The notes under the pieces: generated by a model
What the model was told of the DNA's origin: nothing
Seen by the model: only the letters and a program-made list of their open reading frames with translations
Database searches by the model: none
DNA from: Chrysemys picta bellii
Taxonomy: Eukaryota; Chordata; Testudines; Emydidae
DNA length: 64,000 bases
NCBI RefSeq assembly: GCF_011386835.1
Contig: NC_088799.1
Coordinates: forward strand, 71,691,302 to 71,755,301
Direction: 5' to 3'
Program-made: the position numbers and the translations under genes
Shown here: positions 46,501-56,672 of the stretch, piece after piece
Layout of the letters: each line of letters starts with the position of its first letter
Position numbering within the stretch: position 1 is the first letter of the stretch

Positions 46501-47412
46501 ATTTGAAATTAAGTTATTTTGTTTTTGGAAAATATCGAGTCTGAGTTTTTTGGATAAATGCGTTTATTTAAAATTAGTCACCAAAAGCAGTGTAAGAAAG
46601 TGAGGTTCACTTGAAAAACTGGAGTTAAACATAGAATAAATCCATGCTTGCATTTGGTCTAACAATCTTGAGGGACACTGAGATATAGCGTAACTTCTGG
46701 TACCTTGCAGATTTGTAACTAACTACTATTTGTTTGTTTATCGGAGTGTTTGTTGAATGAATTTAAAAAACCTTGGAGAAAAGAAAGTTTGTGCCTTGAT
46801 TATTTCTTTGGAATTCTAAAACAGACTCCAGGGGCTTGATTGGCTGCTTAATGACAATACCATCAAACCGTAGATATGTTTCCTGTTTGCCATAGGTAAA
46901 AACCTGCTATTTCCATCTGAGCACATTTCTAATATAATTTTTGTATTCTTCATTCTTCAAATCAAGTAGTGATTAAATAATTGGAACAGGCTGAAATAAG
47001 GTGACTGGCAGTTTTCTTTTTCATTCCTGGCTAGCATAAGTGGATATTATAGTAGAGAGAGTGTAAGATTTGTTAGACTGTGGGCCATAGTCCCTGCTGG
47101 TAAGAATAGAAGCAACACCACTGAAGTCAATAGGGGAGTATTCATTTACACCAGCAGAGAATTTGGCTTTAGGCTCGCAGGCTCCATCAAAGCCAAATGT
47201 TAATTGGATTACTTTTTCAATATTTTAATTTTCAGATGTTCCCTCCTGTTGATACAAAGTGAAATTTGTTTGAAAAATAAAATAAATGGAACATATATTA
47301 ACTTGAAATCTCATCTGCTGGTGGGAAATCTTTGTTGCTAGGGTTGAACTACTGTCCTCTCGTTGTCACTGTATTTAGCATACATCTTCAGATATTATGG
47401 AGACTGTTGAAA
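43561..47412. other. Gene-free stretch with repeat fragments
   Basis: 43725-43815 (GTATTATGGTAGCATTTAGA ... CCCCATTGCTAAACATTGTA) resembles a widespread amniote interspersed repeat. 44940-45350 is GC-richer, with tandem-like GGCTTCCAACTCAGCTCTGA motifs, and looks like a fragment of a turtle retroelement, class unknown. 47088-47172 is a short palindrome around CACCACTGAAGTCAATAGGG. No gene recognised. Confidence 0.4.
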
Positions 47413-47700
47413 AACATAGAGCAGGTCTAAACTTAAAAAGCTGCAGCAGTGCAGCTGTATGGAAGCCGCTGTGCTTCTGTAGTACTTTAGTAAAGACACT
47501 ACTATGCCAAGGGGAGAACTTCTCTTATCAGTGTAGTTAATCCACCCTTCAAGCGGCGGTAGCTGTGTCAATGGAAGAAGCTCTCCTGTTGACATAGTGC
47601 TGTCTATACTGAGGGTTAGGTTGGTATAACTACGTCGCTCAGGGGTGTGGGTTTTTCATACCTCTGAGTGACATAGTTATACCAATGGTTAGATGCCCTG
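47413..47700. mobile_element. Harbinger-type MITE
   Basis: Internal inverted pairs: GTTGGTATAACTACGTC versus GACATAGTTATACCAA, and GGGGAGAACTTCTC and GAAGAAGCTCTCC. The left end GCAGGTCTAAACTT resembles the GGTCTACACT terminus of the full Harbinger element at 24943. The right end appears truncated. Confidence 0.65.
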
Positions 47701-47892
47701 CCACCAAGTGCAATTCATGGGCCCAAATTAGGCACCCAGGCACAATGCATAGGGAGAGTTAGGTGACTGAAAGTCAGCAAATAGAGGGGGGAGCAACCTA
47801 AATTAGCCAGTTAGAAATCCTAAGGGGAGGGTGTGGCGTAAACCCCACCTCTCAGAAAATCTTTTGGTGCCTTAGTTTGGGCTGGAGGGAAG

Positions 47893-48244
47893 CAGAGGTG
47901 AAAGTAAGCCAGTCCAGTCCGGCATACCGGCAAGAGCCAGTACACAGCCGACTGTACTGGCAGGGGGCAGCTTCCCCAGGCTGGCAATTTAAAGGGCCCT
48001 GGGCTCTGGCAGTGGCTGGAGCCCCTGGCCCTTTAAATCATCTCCAGAGCTCTGGGGCTCCCGGCTGCCGCTACCGCTACCATGGGGCTCCAGCGGTGAT
48101 TTGAAGGGTCCGGGGCTTCCAGCCACCACTACCACAGCCGGAGCCCTGGGTCCTTTAAATCACCCTCCAGTTGAGGTCCCACATGCCCTGCTCAGGACCC
48201 TGGCCCTGCATACTGGTAAATCTCTTAAGTTACTTTCATGCCTG
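47893..48244. mobile_element. hAT-type MITE with GC-rich repeats
   Basis: The ends CAGAGGTGAAAGTAA and (reverse complement) CAGGCATGAAAGTAA form an inverted repeat. Flanks GAGGGAAG and GAGGGAGG agree at 7 of 8. The interior repeats GGCTCC, CCCTTTAAAT and TGATTTGAAGGG-like motifs in alternating orientation. No transposase. Confidence 0.75.
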
Positions 48245-48361
48245 GAGGGAGGTGACTCCCTCTGCCTGGGATTCACAGTTATGAACCAGCTGCTGGAGTT
48301 AGGTGCCTAACCTGTTTCTTGGGGGGTGGTGGGAGAGGTTCCTAGGCTGCCCTTATACTTA

Positions 48362-48840
48362 CTAGTGCAGTGGTTAGCACATACAATCAGCACGTGGGAT
48401 ACCTGGGTTGAAGTTCCCTACTCTGCCTGATGTGGAGCAGTGATTTGAACTCCTTGGTAAGCACTCTAGTCACTGGACTATAGGGTCTTCTGGGTGGGGT
48501 CCCTCTCAATTTCTCCTGTTGAACTTTGTGTGAAATACCTAATAGTAATTGAAATAGGGACTTGATTTTGGATGTCCCACATCCCAGCTGAGTGCCCTAA
48601 CCACTGGGCTCTGGAGTCATTTTTGCTCTCTGAGTCCCAGTGACTATTGAGTATTTCATATAAAGTGGAATAGCTTTAACAGCAGAGAGTGAGGAAGCCC
48701 TGCCCCAGAGTACCCTCTAATACAGTGGTTAGAGCATTCCCTTGCTTCACATCAGGCAGAGTGGGGATTTGAATCTGGGTGTCCCACATCCTGGGCGAGT
48801 GCGCTAGCCACTGGGCTAAAGGCATACTCCCCTTCATCAT
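48362..48840. repeat. Cluster of tRNA-like SINE fragments
   Basis: Three related stretches (about 48365-48480, 48560-48625, 48715-48830) share GTGGTTAG(A/C)(G/A)CA, GATTTGAA(T/C)(C/T), TGTCCCACATCC and CCACTGGGCTA-like motifs, the last two resembling inverted B and A boxes. They look like multiple insertions or an internally duplicated SINE. Confidence 0.5.
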
Positions 48841-48899
48841 TTTGTGTGCTCTGAGCATGCCTGTCAGATTGGACCCTGCCCACATGATAGGTGCGGCAA

Positions 48900-49324
48900 C
48901 AGCTAGTTTGAGGATCCTATTGGGGCATAGGTATGCTGGGCCTCTGGACTGAGTTGGCTGTGTGCATGTCTACCAGCAGAAAGTTAGATGCCTACAGGAC
49001 TTTTGCTGTGGAAATTTTGGATCTAGGGAGTTTAAGTGACTAGAGGATTAGGCAGCAGGTTTGCAGGGGTTTAGAGTTCCTAAAGTGGCAGGTGACTAAA
49101 TTCCTTCAAGGAGCTAACCCTTCGCTATATATTATTATGTCTCCTGTTTAAGCGACATGCTCTGAAAATATGTATTTCTAGTATTTATTGCATGCTTGGA
49201 CCTATCAACATGTATATGCTATATATCAAATACCTTGGATGAAATCCTGGCTCTAATTAAGTTAGTGGGAGTTTTGCCATTAACACCAATGGAACCAGAA
49301 TTTCACCCATTGAATTACTGCCTG
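48900..49324. other. Gene-free stretch with one short palindrome
   Basis: 49231-49307 (GATGAAATCCTGGCTCTAAT ... AACCAGAATTTCACCC) is a second copy of the short fold-back repeat at 21523-21590. Confidence 0.55.
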
Positions 49325-49510
49325 ATGTCTCAATTCTTGGTCTTTAGGAATCAATGTCTACATGTTGCAATAAGGCACTAAGAGTTGGGGAAACTGGATT
49401 ATCTTCCTACCTCTGCTACTAACTAGCTTGGAGAGACTTCACAAGCATTTAACATTCTGATGTCTTAGTATCGGCAGCTGTAAAATGGGGCTTAAAAATG
49501 CTTAATGCAT
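49325..49510 (+). mobile_element. MIR-like SINE, core and tail
   Basis: TCTGCTACTAACTAGCTTGG followed 50 bp later by GCAGCTGTAAAATGGGGCTT matches the MIR core-to-tail order. Strongly diverged. Confidence 0.5.
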
Positions 49511-49517
49511 GAATACT

Positions 49518-50561
49518 TGTGACGGTCCTCTGGTGTTATCTGGACCGGTGATCTGTTAGGTCACTCCAATCCTTGACTCTGGGAGCCAGCCTCACCCTGC
49601 TCTGCTGTGAGAACCCCCACTCCTGGGCTGTTCACACACAGCCTCTAGCATGTAAGCTGCTCTTTGGATTGTGCAACAGAATGACTATCGAATATCTCTG
49701 GTCCCAGACATAACCCTAGGAACCTTGGTCTTGCAGTGTCCAGTTATGCCTGATATGATTGATATGTACCAGGCTTGTTATCCCAAGAGGAGTGTCTGAC
49801 ACTCTTGAAACCAAACGCACTGCTTCAGGTCGAATAAACAAACAGATTTTATTAACTACAAAGATATATTTTAAATGATTATAAGTCAAAGCACAACAAG
49901 TCAGATTTGGTCAAATGAAATAAAAGCAAAACACATTCTAAGCTGATCTTAACACTTTCAATGCCCTTACAAACTTAGATGCTTCTCACTACAGGCTGGC
50001 TGGCTGGCTGCCCTTCAGCCAGGCTCTCCCCTTTGATCAGTGCGTGGTGGTGATGTCTGCAGATGGGGGTGGAAGGGAGAGGAAGAGCATGGCAAACGTC
50101 TCTCCCTTTTATCATGTTCTTTCTTCCCTCTTGGCTTTGCCCCCCACCCCTTCAGAGTCAGGTGAGCATTACCTCATCGCAGTCCCAAACTGACCAAAGG
50201 ACGGGGGGTGACTCACTCGAGAGTCCAACAGATCCTTTGTTGCTGCCTAGCCCAGTGTCCTTTGTTCCTGTGAGGCTAGGCTGGGTTTGTCCCATACATG
50301 CCCTGATGAGGTGTGAACTGCCCCTCTGCACTTGGAGAGTTTTTGCCTGCGCTTATTTTAAGCCATGAGGACACATTTTCAGCCTCACCACTATATACAT
50401 GAAATTACAACCTATAACATCACTATAACAACAATGCTCAGTGCATCATGAGCCTTCCAAAGACATTGGACATTACAAACTTTGCATTGGATACCACACA
50501 ATCATATTATAAGGATGAACATGGGGGGGTAGGGTGTATCCCCGAGGTACAGAGCATCACA
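49518..50561 (-). mobile_element. Probable solo LTR (1044 bp)
   Basis: Starts TGTGACGGTCC and ends AGAGCATCACA, so TG...CA termini; flanks ATACT and ATATT agree at 4 of 5. A minus-strand AATAAA within TTTTATTAACTACAAAG (about 49855) and a minus-strand TATA-like ATGATAAAAGGGAG (about 50107) indicate minus orientation. No internal coding region adjoins it. The LTR family is not identified; frames inside it are not genes. Confidence 0.6.
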
Positions 50562-51144
50562 ATATTTAGCCAAGCATACAAGTGCTTTGTAAAGCCCTTT
50601 AGGAAAGGGACTACCCTCCACAGAATAGATAGTAGTAGTGCTACCTAAAGTCTGCATAAAAACTAAATGCCCCCCTCCACACACACAAAAATCAATATTC
50701 ACCATTTCTTCTGTTTATCATGATGCTAATATTCTATTTCCATCCAGTTACTCATCCATCATCTGTTTATCCTACCATTTATTTTTCTGTGTATGTATGT
50801 TCAATGATTTATTTTATCCTTATTAAATAAATATTCATAATAACTGAAGATATTTTTATGTATATAGTCTCCTGTAAATCTTGATAAACTGCTGCAAGCA
50901 TCAAACTTAGAAGAAAAAGAATATATAAAAGAATAAAAATATTTTTTCTTAAAATGCAAAAACATTTTCAAAAATTGGGGTTCATGCAATTTAATATGGA
51001 GATTGAGAGGGAGGGTTGTAGTAATTGGGCCAACAGTGGTGGTTCTAAAAACTTTATTTTTAAACTAAGACATTGAATGTTTGGGTTTTTATACCTGAGA
51101 AGGAAGGAATGAGAGAGTCCAGAAAGACCTGAGGTCCATTCCAT
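50562..51144. other. Gene-free AT-rich stretch
   Basis: Nothing recognisable before the 5'-truncated CR1 begins near 51145. Confidence 0.5.
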
Positions 51145-51885
51145 GTGGCCCATCACAGTAAAAGCACAATCCTTCCATATTGGAAGGTGGATTTTGGTAA
51201 GCTCAGAGAGCTGATAGGTAAGGTCCCATGGGAATCAAGACTGAGGGGAAAAACAACTGAGGAAAGTTGGCAGTTTTTCAAAGGGACACTATTAAAGGCC
51301 CAAAAGCAAGCTATTTCGCTGGTTAGGAAAGATAGAAAATGTGGCAAAAGACGACCTGGGCTTAACCACAAGATCTTGCATGATCTAAAAAATAAAAAGG
51401 AGTCATATAAAAAATGGAAACTAGGACAGATTACAAAGGATGAATATAGGCAAACAACACAGGAATGCAGGGGCAAGATTAGAAAGGCAAAGGCACAAAA
51501 TGAGCTCAAACTAGCTACAGGAATAAAGGGAAACAAGAAGACTTTTTATCAATACATTAGAAGCAAGAGGAAGACCAAAGACAGGGTAGGCCCACTGCTC
51601 AGTGAAGAGGGAGAAACAGTAACAGGAAACTTGGAAATGGCAGAGATGCTTAATGATTTCTTTGTTTCGGTCTTCACCGAGAAGTCTGAAGGAATGCCTA
51701 AGCTAGTGAATGCTAATGGGAAGGGGGTAGGTTTAGCAGATAAAATAAAAAAAGAACAAGTTAAAAATCACTTAGAAAAGTTAGATGCCTGCAAGTCACC
51801 AGGGCCTGATGAAATGCATCCTAGAATACTCAAGGAGCTAATAGAGGAGGTATCTGAGCCTCTAGCTATTATCTTTGAAAAATAA
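51145..51885 (+). pseudogene. CR1 LINE pol, first part (5'-truncated)
   Basis: The open frame of about 245 codons covers the linker between endonuclease and reverse transcriptase and the first RT block: [17 protein letters not shown], a Lys-rich helical stretch, [32 protein letters not shown], then [17 protein letters not shown]. The endonuclease is missing, the usual CR1 5' truncation. The frame stops at TAA (51883-51885) only because a transposon inserted exactly there; the CR1 frame resumes at 54589. Confidence 0.9.
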
Positions 51886-53817
51886 CACTGGTCTACAATT
51901 TTGAGAAGTCGTCTGCTTCAGAGATAAAATATGCTATTTATTATGTATTTTGATGTGCTGAATTCAAATATGACAATTAAAACAACTGATTGGCTACTGT
52001 TTCTAAGATATTTAAGTTTTTACATTTTATGTCTATGTATATTGTGTAGATAGTAGAGTTTTAATCATAAATTGTAAACCTAGGTCTTTTCATGTGTTTA
52101 TGGTTGCTTTACATGATAATATTTCACCTGTACTGTTTATGTAACACTTTAAAAATCAGCAAAAGGGTTATATAAATAAAATTTAGTATGAAACAAAAGG
52201 CAAAAAACTATTCTATACATAGTTTAGTCCTATTCAGTGTCTACTCGGCGCTTCTTGGCTTGTCTCTTGTATTCATTAAATGGAGCATCTCTTGTCACTG
52301 TCCAGCATTGATGGGCTCCATTTGCCCTGATAGCGTTTCTCCATTGTTGCAATGTCCTGGTGAAATCGCTCGCCGTGCTCATCGCTCACTGCTCCGCAGT
52401 TCGGTGGAAAAAAATCTAGATGAGAGTGCAAAAAAATGTAACTTTAGTGATATGTTGCAACCAAGGCTTTTGTATGCCTTGAGGAGGTAACAACCTGTAG
52501 TTGTTTGCCTTGTTGTTTCCGAGAAAATTTATTGCCACTAACTGAAAGGCTTTCCATGTCGTCTTTTCCTTGCCACGCAGTGCATGGTCAAATGCATCAT
52601 CTCGAAGAAGTTCACAAATCTGAGGACCAACAAAGACACCTTCCTTTATCTTAGCTTCACTTAACCTTGGAAATTTTCCACGGAGGTACTTGAAAGCTGC
52701 TTGTGTTTTGTCAATGGCCTTGACAAAGTTCTTCATCAGACCCAGCTTGATGTGTAAGGGTGGTAACAAAATCTTCCATGATTCAACAAGTGGTGGATGC
52801 TGAACACTTTTCCTCCCAAGCTCCAATGACTGTCGGAGTGGCCAATCTTTCTTGATGTAGTGGGAATCTCTTGCACGACTATCCCATTGGCAGAGAAAAC
52901 AGCAGTACTTTGTGTATCCAGTCTGCAGACCAAGCAAGAGAGCAACAACCTTCAAATGGCCACAAAGCTGCCACTGATGTTGGTCATAGTTTATGCACCT
53001 CAAAAGTTGTTTCATGTTGTCATAGGTTTCCGTCATATGGACTGCATGACCAACTGGAATTGATGGCAAAACATTGCCATTATGCAGTAAAACAGCTTTA
53101 AGACTCGTCTTCGATGAATCAATGAACAGTCTCCACTCATCTGGATCGTGAACGATGTTGAGGGCTGCCATCACACCATCGATGTTGTTGCAGGCTACAA
53201 GATCACCTTCCATGAAGAAGAATGGGACAAGATCCTTTTGACGGTCACGGAACATGGAAACCCTAACATCACCTGCCAGGAGATTCCACTGCTGTAGTCT
53301 GGAGCCCAACAGCTCTGCCTTACTCTTGGGTAGTTCCAAATCCCTGACAAGGTCATTCAGTTCACCTTGTGTTATGAGGTGTGGTTCAGAGGAGGAGAAT
53401 GGGAGAAAATGTGGGTCCTGTGACATTGATGGTTCAGGACCAGAAGTTTCATCCTCTTCCTCTTCCTCATCTGACTCAAGTGAGAATGATTCTGGTGCAT
53501 CAGGAACCGGCAGTCCTTCTCCGTGGGGTACTGGGCATATAGCGGATGGAATGTTTGGATAATGCACAGTCCACTTTTTCTTCTTTGACACACCTTTCCC
53601 AACTGGAGGCACCATGCAGAAGTAACAATTGCTGGTATGATCTGTTGGCTCTCTCCAAATCATTGGCACTGCAAAAGGCATAGATTTCCTTTTCTTGTTC
53701 AACCACTGGCGAAGATTTGTTGCACAAGTGTTGCAGCATATATGTGGGGCCCACCTCTTGTCCTGATCTCCAATTTTGCAGCCAAAATAAAGGTGATAGG
53801 CTTTCTTAACCATAGTG

Positions 53818-54003
53818 AAAAGAACAGGAGTACTTGTGGCACCTTAGAGACTAACAAATTTATTAGAGCATAAGCTTTCGTGGACTACAGCCCACTTCTT
53901 CGGATGCATATAGAATGGAACATATATTGAGGAGATATATATATACACACACATACAGAGAGCATAAACAGGTGGGAGTTGTCTTACCAACTCTGAGAGG
54001 CCA
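53818..54003 (-). mobile_element. Penelope-like repeat unit inserted in the transposon gene
   Basis: Minus-strand order: TGGCCTCTCAGAGTTGGTAA, a TATA-rich stretch, a hammerhead core, GTTAGTCTCTAAGGTGCCAC and AAGTACTCCTGTTC. Recognised as the terminal repeat unit of reptilian Penelope-like retroelements. It separates the first 25 codons of the transposon gene from the rest. It lacks the usual final ACAGACTAACACGGCTGCTA tail, so it is 3'-truncated or inserted incompletely. Confidence 0.75.
53866..53907 (-). ncRNA. Minimal hammerhead ribozyme motif, one core mutation
   Basis: Read on the minus strand: GCATCCGAAGAAG, hairpin GTGGGCTGTAGTCCAC (stem II), the conserved GAAA, then GC-TTAT-GC (very short stem III) and TC at the cleavage site. 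Established knowledge: Penelope-like elements carry such minimal hammerheads. The first core box should be CTGANGA but reads CCGAAGA, so the U of CUGA is C; activity is probably low or lost. Confidence 0.7.
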
Positions 54004-54078
54004 CTTTTGTGATGCAAAAGTCACTTCACCACAAACAAAGCAGAAGTTATCTGCACTGTTCACACAAGTACGAGGCAT

Positions 54079-54576
54079 CTCTGCTCACTTTGGCTAAACA
54101 GAAATGTGTCCCTTTGCAAAATCAAACACTGACAAATAAGACAGCACGACACTGTATGATTTCTAGAGCTGATATAGGGCAATTTGTTCAGCAGAGTGAT
54201 GTAAGCTTCAGTATGATTGCATCATCCATGACTTCTAGGAATAAGATGATGCAATTCATATCATGTATGACGCAATACCAGCTTCAGATTGCATCCTTCA
54301 TTGTTTTGCCTAAAAAGCAAGTACCGTCCAAACCCAGTCATAGATTTATTCATAGATCCAGTCAAAGATGTATTTTAGTCATTTCTGGTTTAAATTGAGA
54401 TCCCTTCCCTTTATAACTCACTTATCCTCCGCCATTCTTAAGTCAAGGGTCGTATATACTGACCCAATAGCATATCTTGAAAACTAGAGCCAATCAACAA
54501 TTTTAAGCATCATTTTCGTTCTCAATGACCCAGAATTAGTAAAGTTTGACTACATTTATTTCAGAAGCATTTTGGC
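54079..54576 (-). other. Upstream region of the CACTG transposon gene
   Basis: About 500 bp between the start codon and the right terminal repeat. Plus-strand frames here (for example 54009-54398) have no domain. Presumably holds promoter and subterminal binding sites; no clear TATA box is assigned. Confidence 0.45.
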
Positions 54577-54588
54577 TGTAGAGCAGTG

Positions 54589-55998
54589 TAATGGGAGACG
54601 GGAGAGATTCCAGAAGCCTGGAAAAGGGCAAATATAGTGCCCATCTATAAAAAGGGAAATAAAAATGACCCAGGAAACTACAGACCAGTTAGTTTAACTT
54701 CTGTGCCAGGGATGATAATGGAGCAAGTAATTAAGGAAATCATCTGCAAACACTTGGAAGGTGGTAAGGTGATAGCAAATAGCCAGCATGTCATGTCAAA
54801 CCAGTCTGATAGCTTTCTTTGATAGGATAACGAGTCTTGTGGACAAGGGAGAAGCTGTGGATGTGGTATACCTAGACTTTAGTAAGGCATTTGATATGGT
54901 CTCGCGTGATATTCTTATCGATAAACTTGGCAAATACAATTTAGATGTGGTGCATAACTGGCTGGATAACCATACTCAGAGAGTTGTTATTAATGGTTTC
55001 CAATCCTGCTGGAAAGGCATAACAAGTGGGGTTCCGCAGGGGTCTGTTTTGGGACCGGCTCTGTTCAATTCTTCATTATCGACTTAGATATTGTCATAGA
55101 AAGTGCGCTTATTAAGTTTGCAGATGATACCAAACTAGGAGGGATTGCAACTGCTTTGGAGGACAGGGTCATAATTCAAAATGATCTGGACAAATTGGAG
55201 AAATGGTCTGAGGTAAACAGGATGAAGTTTAACAAAGACAAATGCAAAGTGGTCTACTTAGAAAGGAAAAATTAGTTTCACACATACAGAATGGGAAGAG
55301 ACTGTCTAGGAAGGAGTACGGCAGAAAGGGATCTAGGGGTTATAGTGGACCACAAGCTAAATATGAGTCAACAGTGTGATGCTGTTGCAAAAAAAGCCAA
55401 CATGATTCTGGGATGTATTAACAGGTGTGTTGTGAGCAAGACACGAGAAGTCATTCTTCCGCTCTACTCTGCGCTGGTTAGGCCTCAACTGGAGAATTGT
55501 GTCCAGTTCTGGGCACTGCATTTCAAGGAAGATGTGGAGAAATTGGACAGGGTCCAGAGAAGAGCAACAAGAATGATTAAAGGTCTTGAGAACATGACCT
55601 ATGAAGGAAGGCTGAAAGAATTGGGTTTGTTTAGTTTGGAAGAGAGAAGACTGAGAGGGGACATGATAGTTTTCAGGTATCTAAAAGGGTATCATAAGGA
55701 GGAGGGAGAAAACTTGTTCACTTTAGCCTCTAAGGATAGAACAAGAAGCAATGGGCTTAAACTGCAGCAAGGGAGGTTTAGGTTGGACATTAGGAAAAAG
55801 TTCCTAACTGTCAGGGTGGTTAAACACTGGAATAAATTGCCTAGGGAGGTTGTGGAATCTCCATCTCTGGAGATATTTAAGAGTAGGTTAGATAAATGTC
55901 TATCCGGGATGGTCTAGACAGTATTTGGTCCTGCCATGCGGGCAGGGGACTGGACTCGACCTCTCAAGGTCCCTTCCAGTCCTAGAATCTATGAATCT
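54589..55998 (+). pseudogene. CR1 LINE pol, second part, and 3' end
   Basis: Continues the CR1 from 51885: WETGEIPEAWKRANIVPIYK, PGNYRPVSLTS, then YLDFSKAFD (about 54867-54895), [11 protein letters not shown] (55025-55057), the FADD active-site box (55117-55128) and the C-terminal part ERDLGVIVDHKLNMSQQCDA ... QRRATRMIKGLENMTYEGRL ... [20 protein letters not shown] to a stop at 55917. Frameshifts near 54800 and 55065 and a stop at about 55273 break it. The 3' UTR ends in CCTAGAATCTATGAATCTAT, the CR1 8-bp tandem tail. Confidence 0.9.
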
Positions 55999-56069
55999 AT
56001 ATGTCTATTTTTTCTTTCAAACTGCACTTTCATTTTTCCATTCTAATCTGCATTTCATTTAATCTTTAT

Positions 56070-56672
56070 TCCATTCCATAAGTAGGAGCATTGCCAGCAG
56101 ATCGAGGGACATCATCGTTCCCCTCTATTTGACATTGGTGAGGCCTCCTCTGGAGTAATGTGTCCAGTTTTGGGCCCTGCAATACAAGAAGGATGTGGAA
56201 AAATTGGAAAGAGTCCAGCGGAGGGCAACAAAAATCATTAGGGGGCTGGAACACATGACTTATGAGGAGAGGCTGTGGGAACTGGGATTGTTTAGTCTGC
56301 AGAAGAGAAAAATGAGGGGGGATTTGATAGCTGCTTTCAACTACCTGAAAGGGGGTTCCAAAGAGGATGGCTCTAGACTGTTCTCAGTGGTACCAGATGA
56401 CAGAACAAGGAGTAATGGTCTCAAGTTGCAGTGGGGGAGGTTTAGGTTGGATATTAGGAAAAACTTTTTCACTAGGAGGGTGGTGAAGCACTGGAATGGG
56501 TTACCTAGGCAGGTGGTGGAATCTCCTTCCTTAGAGGTTTTTAATGTCAGGCTTGACAAAGCCCTGGCTGCGATGATTTAGTTGGGAATTGGTCCTGCTT
56601 TGAGCGGGGTTGGACTAGATGACCTCCTGAGGTCTCTTCCAACCCTGATATTCTATGATTCTATGATTCATC
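56070..56672 (+). mobile_element. Second CR1 LINE, 3' end only
   Basis: A 128-codon open frame (56195-56581) encodes the C-terminal CR1 segment ([20 protein letters not shown] ... [20 protein letters not shown]). The 3' UTR GACTAGATGACCTCCTGAGG leads to the tail ATTCTATGATTCTATGATTC. Subfamily differs from the copy just upstream (CTTTGAGCGGGGTTGGACTA versus GGGGACTGGACTCGACCTCT). 5'-truncated. Confidence 0.92.

Larger units (their letters stand above)
52230..54078 (-). pseudogene. Broken Cys-rich gene of the CACTG transposon (candidate transposase)
   Basis: The N-terminal 25 codons (from ATG at 54078; CVNSADNFCFVCGEVTF) are cut off by a Penelope repeat at 53818-54003; the frame resumes at 53813. 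The body has CxxC pairs (CCNTC at 26-30 and CYFC at 63-66 of the 465-residue open part), an acidic linker, then a globular domain: LFIDSSKTSLKAVLLHNG (D232), CGHLKVVALLLGLQTGYTKY (H286), CCFLCQWDSRARDSHY and PLHIKLGLMKNFVKAI. The D, CxxC...H and H-rich order resembles RNase H-like transposases of CMC/hAT type. Position 286 is H where, from memory, relatives have D. Near the 3' end frameshifts (about 52500 and 52430) and a small deletion (about 52305) break the frame; a homologous C-terminus (SDEHGERFHQDI, EKRYQGKWSPSM) continues in another frame to 52230. I recall unannotated relatives in turtles and invertebrates. Confidence 0.75.
51886..54588 (-). mobile_element. 2703-bp DNA transposon with CACTG ends and TAA TSD
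   Basis: The left end CACTGGTCTACA (51886-51897) and the reverse complement of the right end CACTGCTCTACA match at 11 of 12. After a short gap the pair TGCTTCAGAGATAAAA and TGCTTCTGAAATAAAT extends the terminal repeat to about 45 bp. TAA flanks both sides (51883-51885, 54589-54591), and joining the flanks restores continuous CR1 sequence, so both ends are exact. CACTG ends with a 3-bp duplication are features of the CACTA/EnSpm (CMC) group, but the encoded protein is not a transposase I can name. It contains one broken minus-strand gene and a Penelope insertion. Confidence 0.88.

Noticed and set aside
48362..48840. CRISPR-like or regular spaced repeat array
   Set aside because: Repeat units are irregular in length and spacing and match tRNA-like SINE motifs; this is a vertebrate genome.
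53863..54078. Independent 71-residue gene
   Set aside because: Its first 25 codons are the N-terminus of the transposon gene; the rest is translated Penelope repeat.
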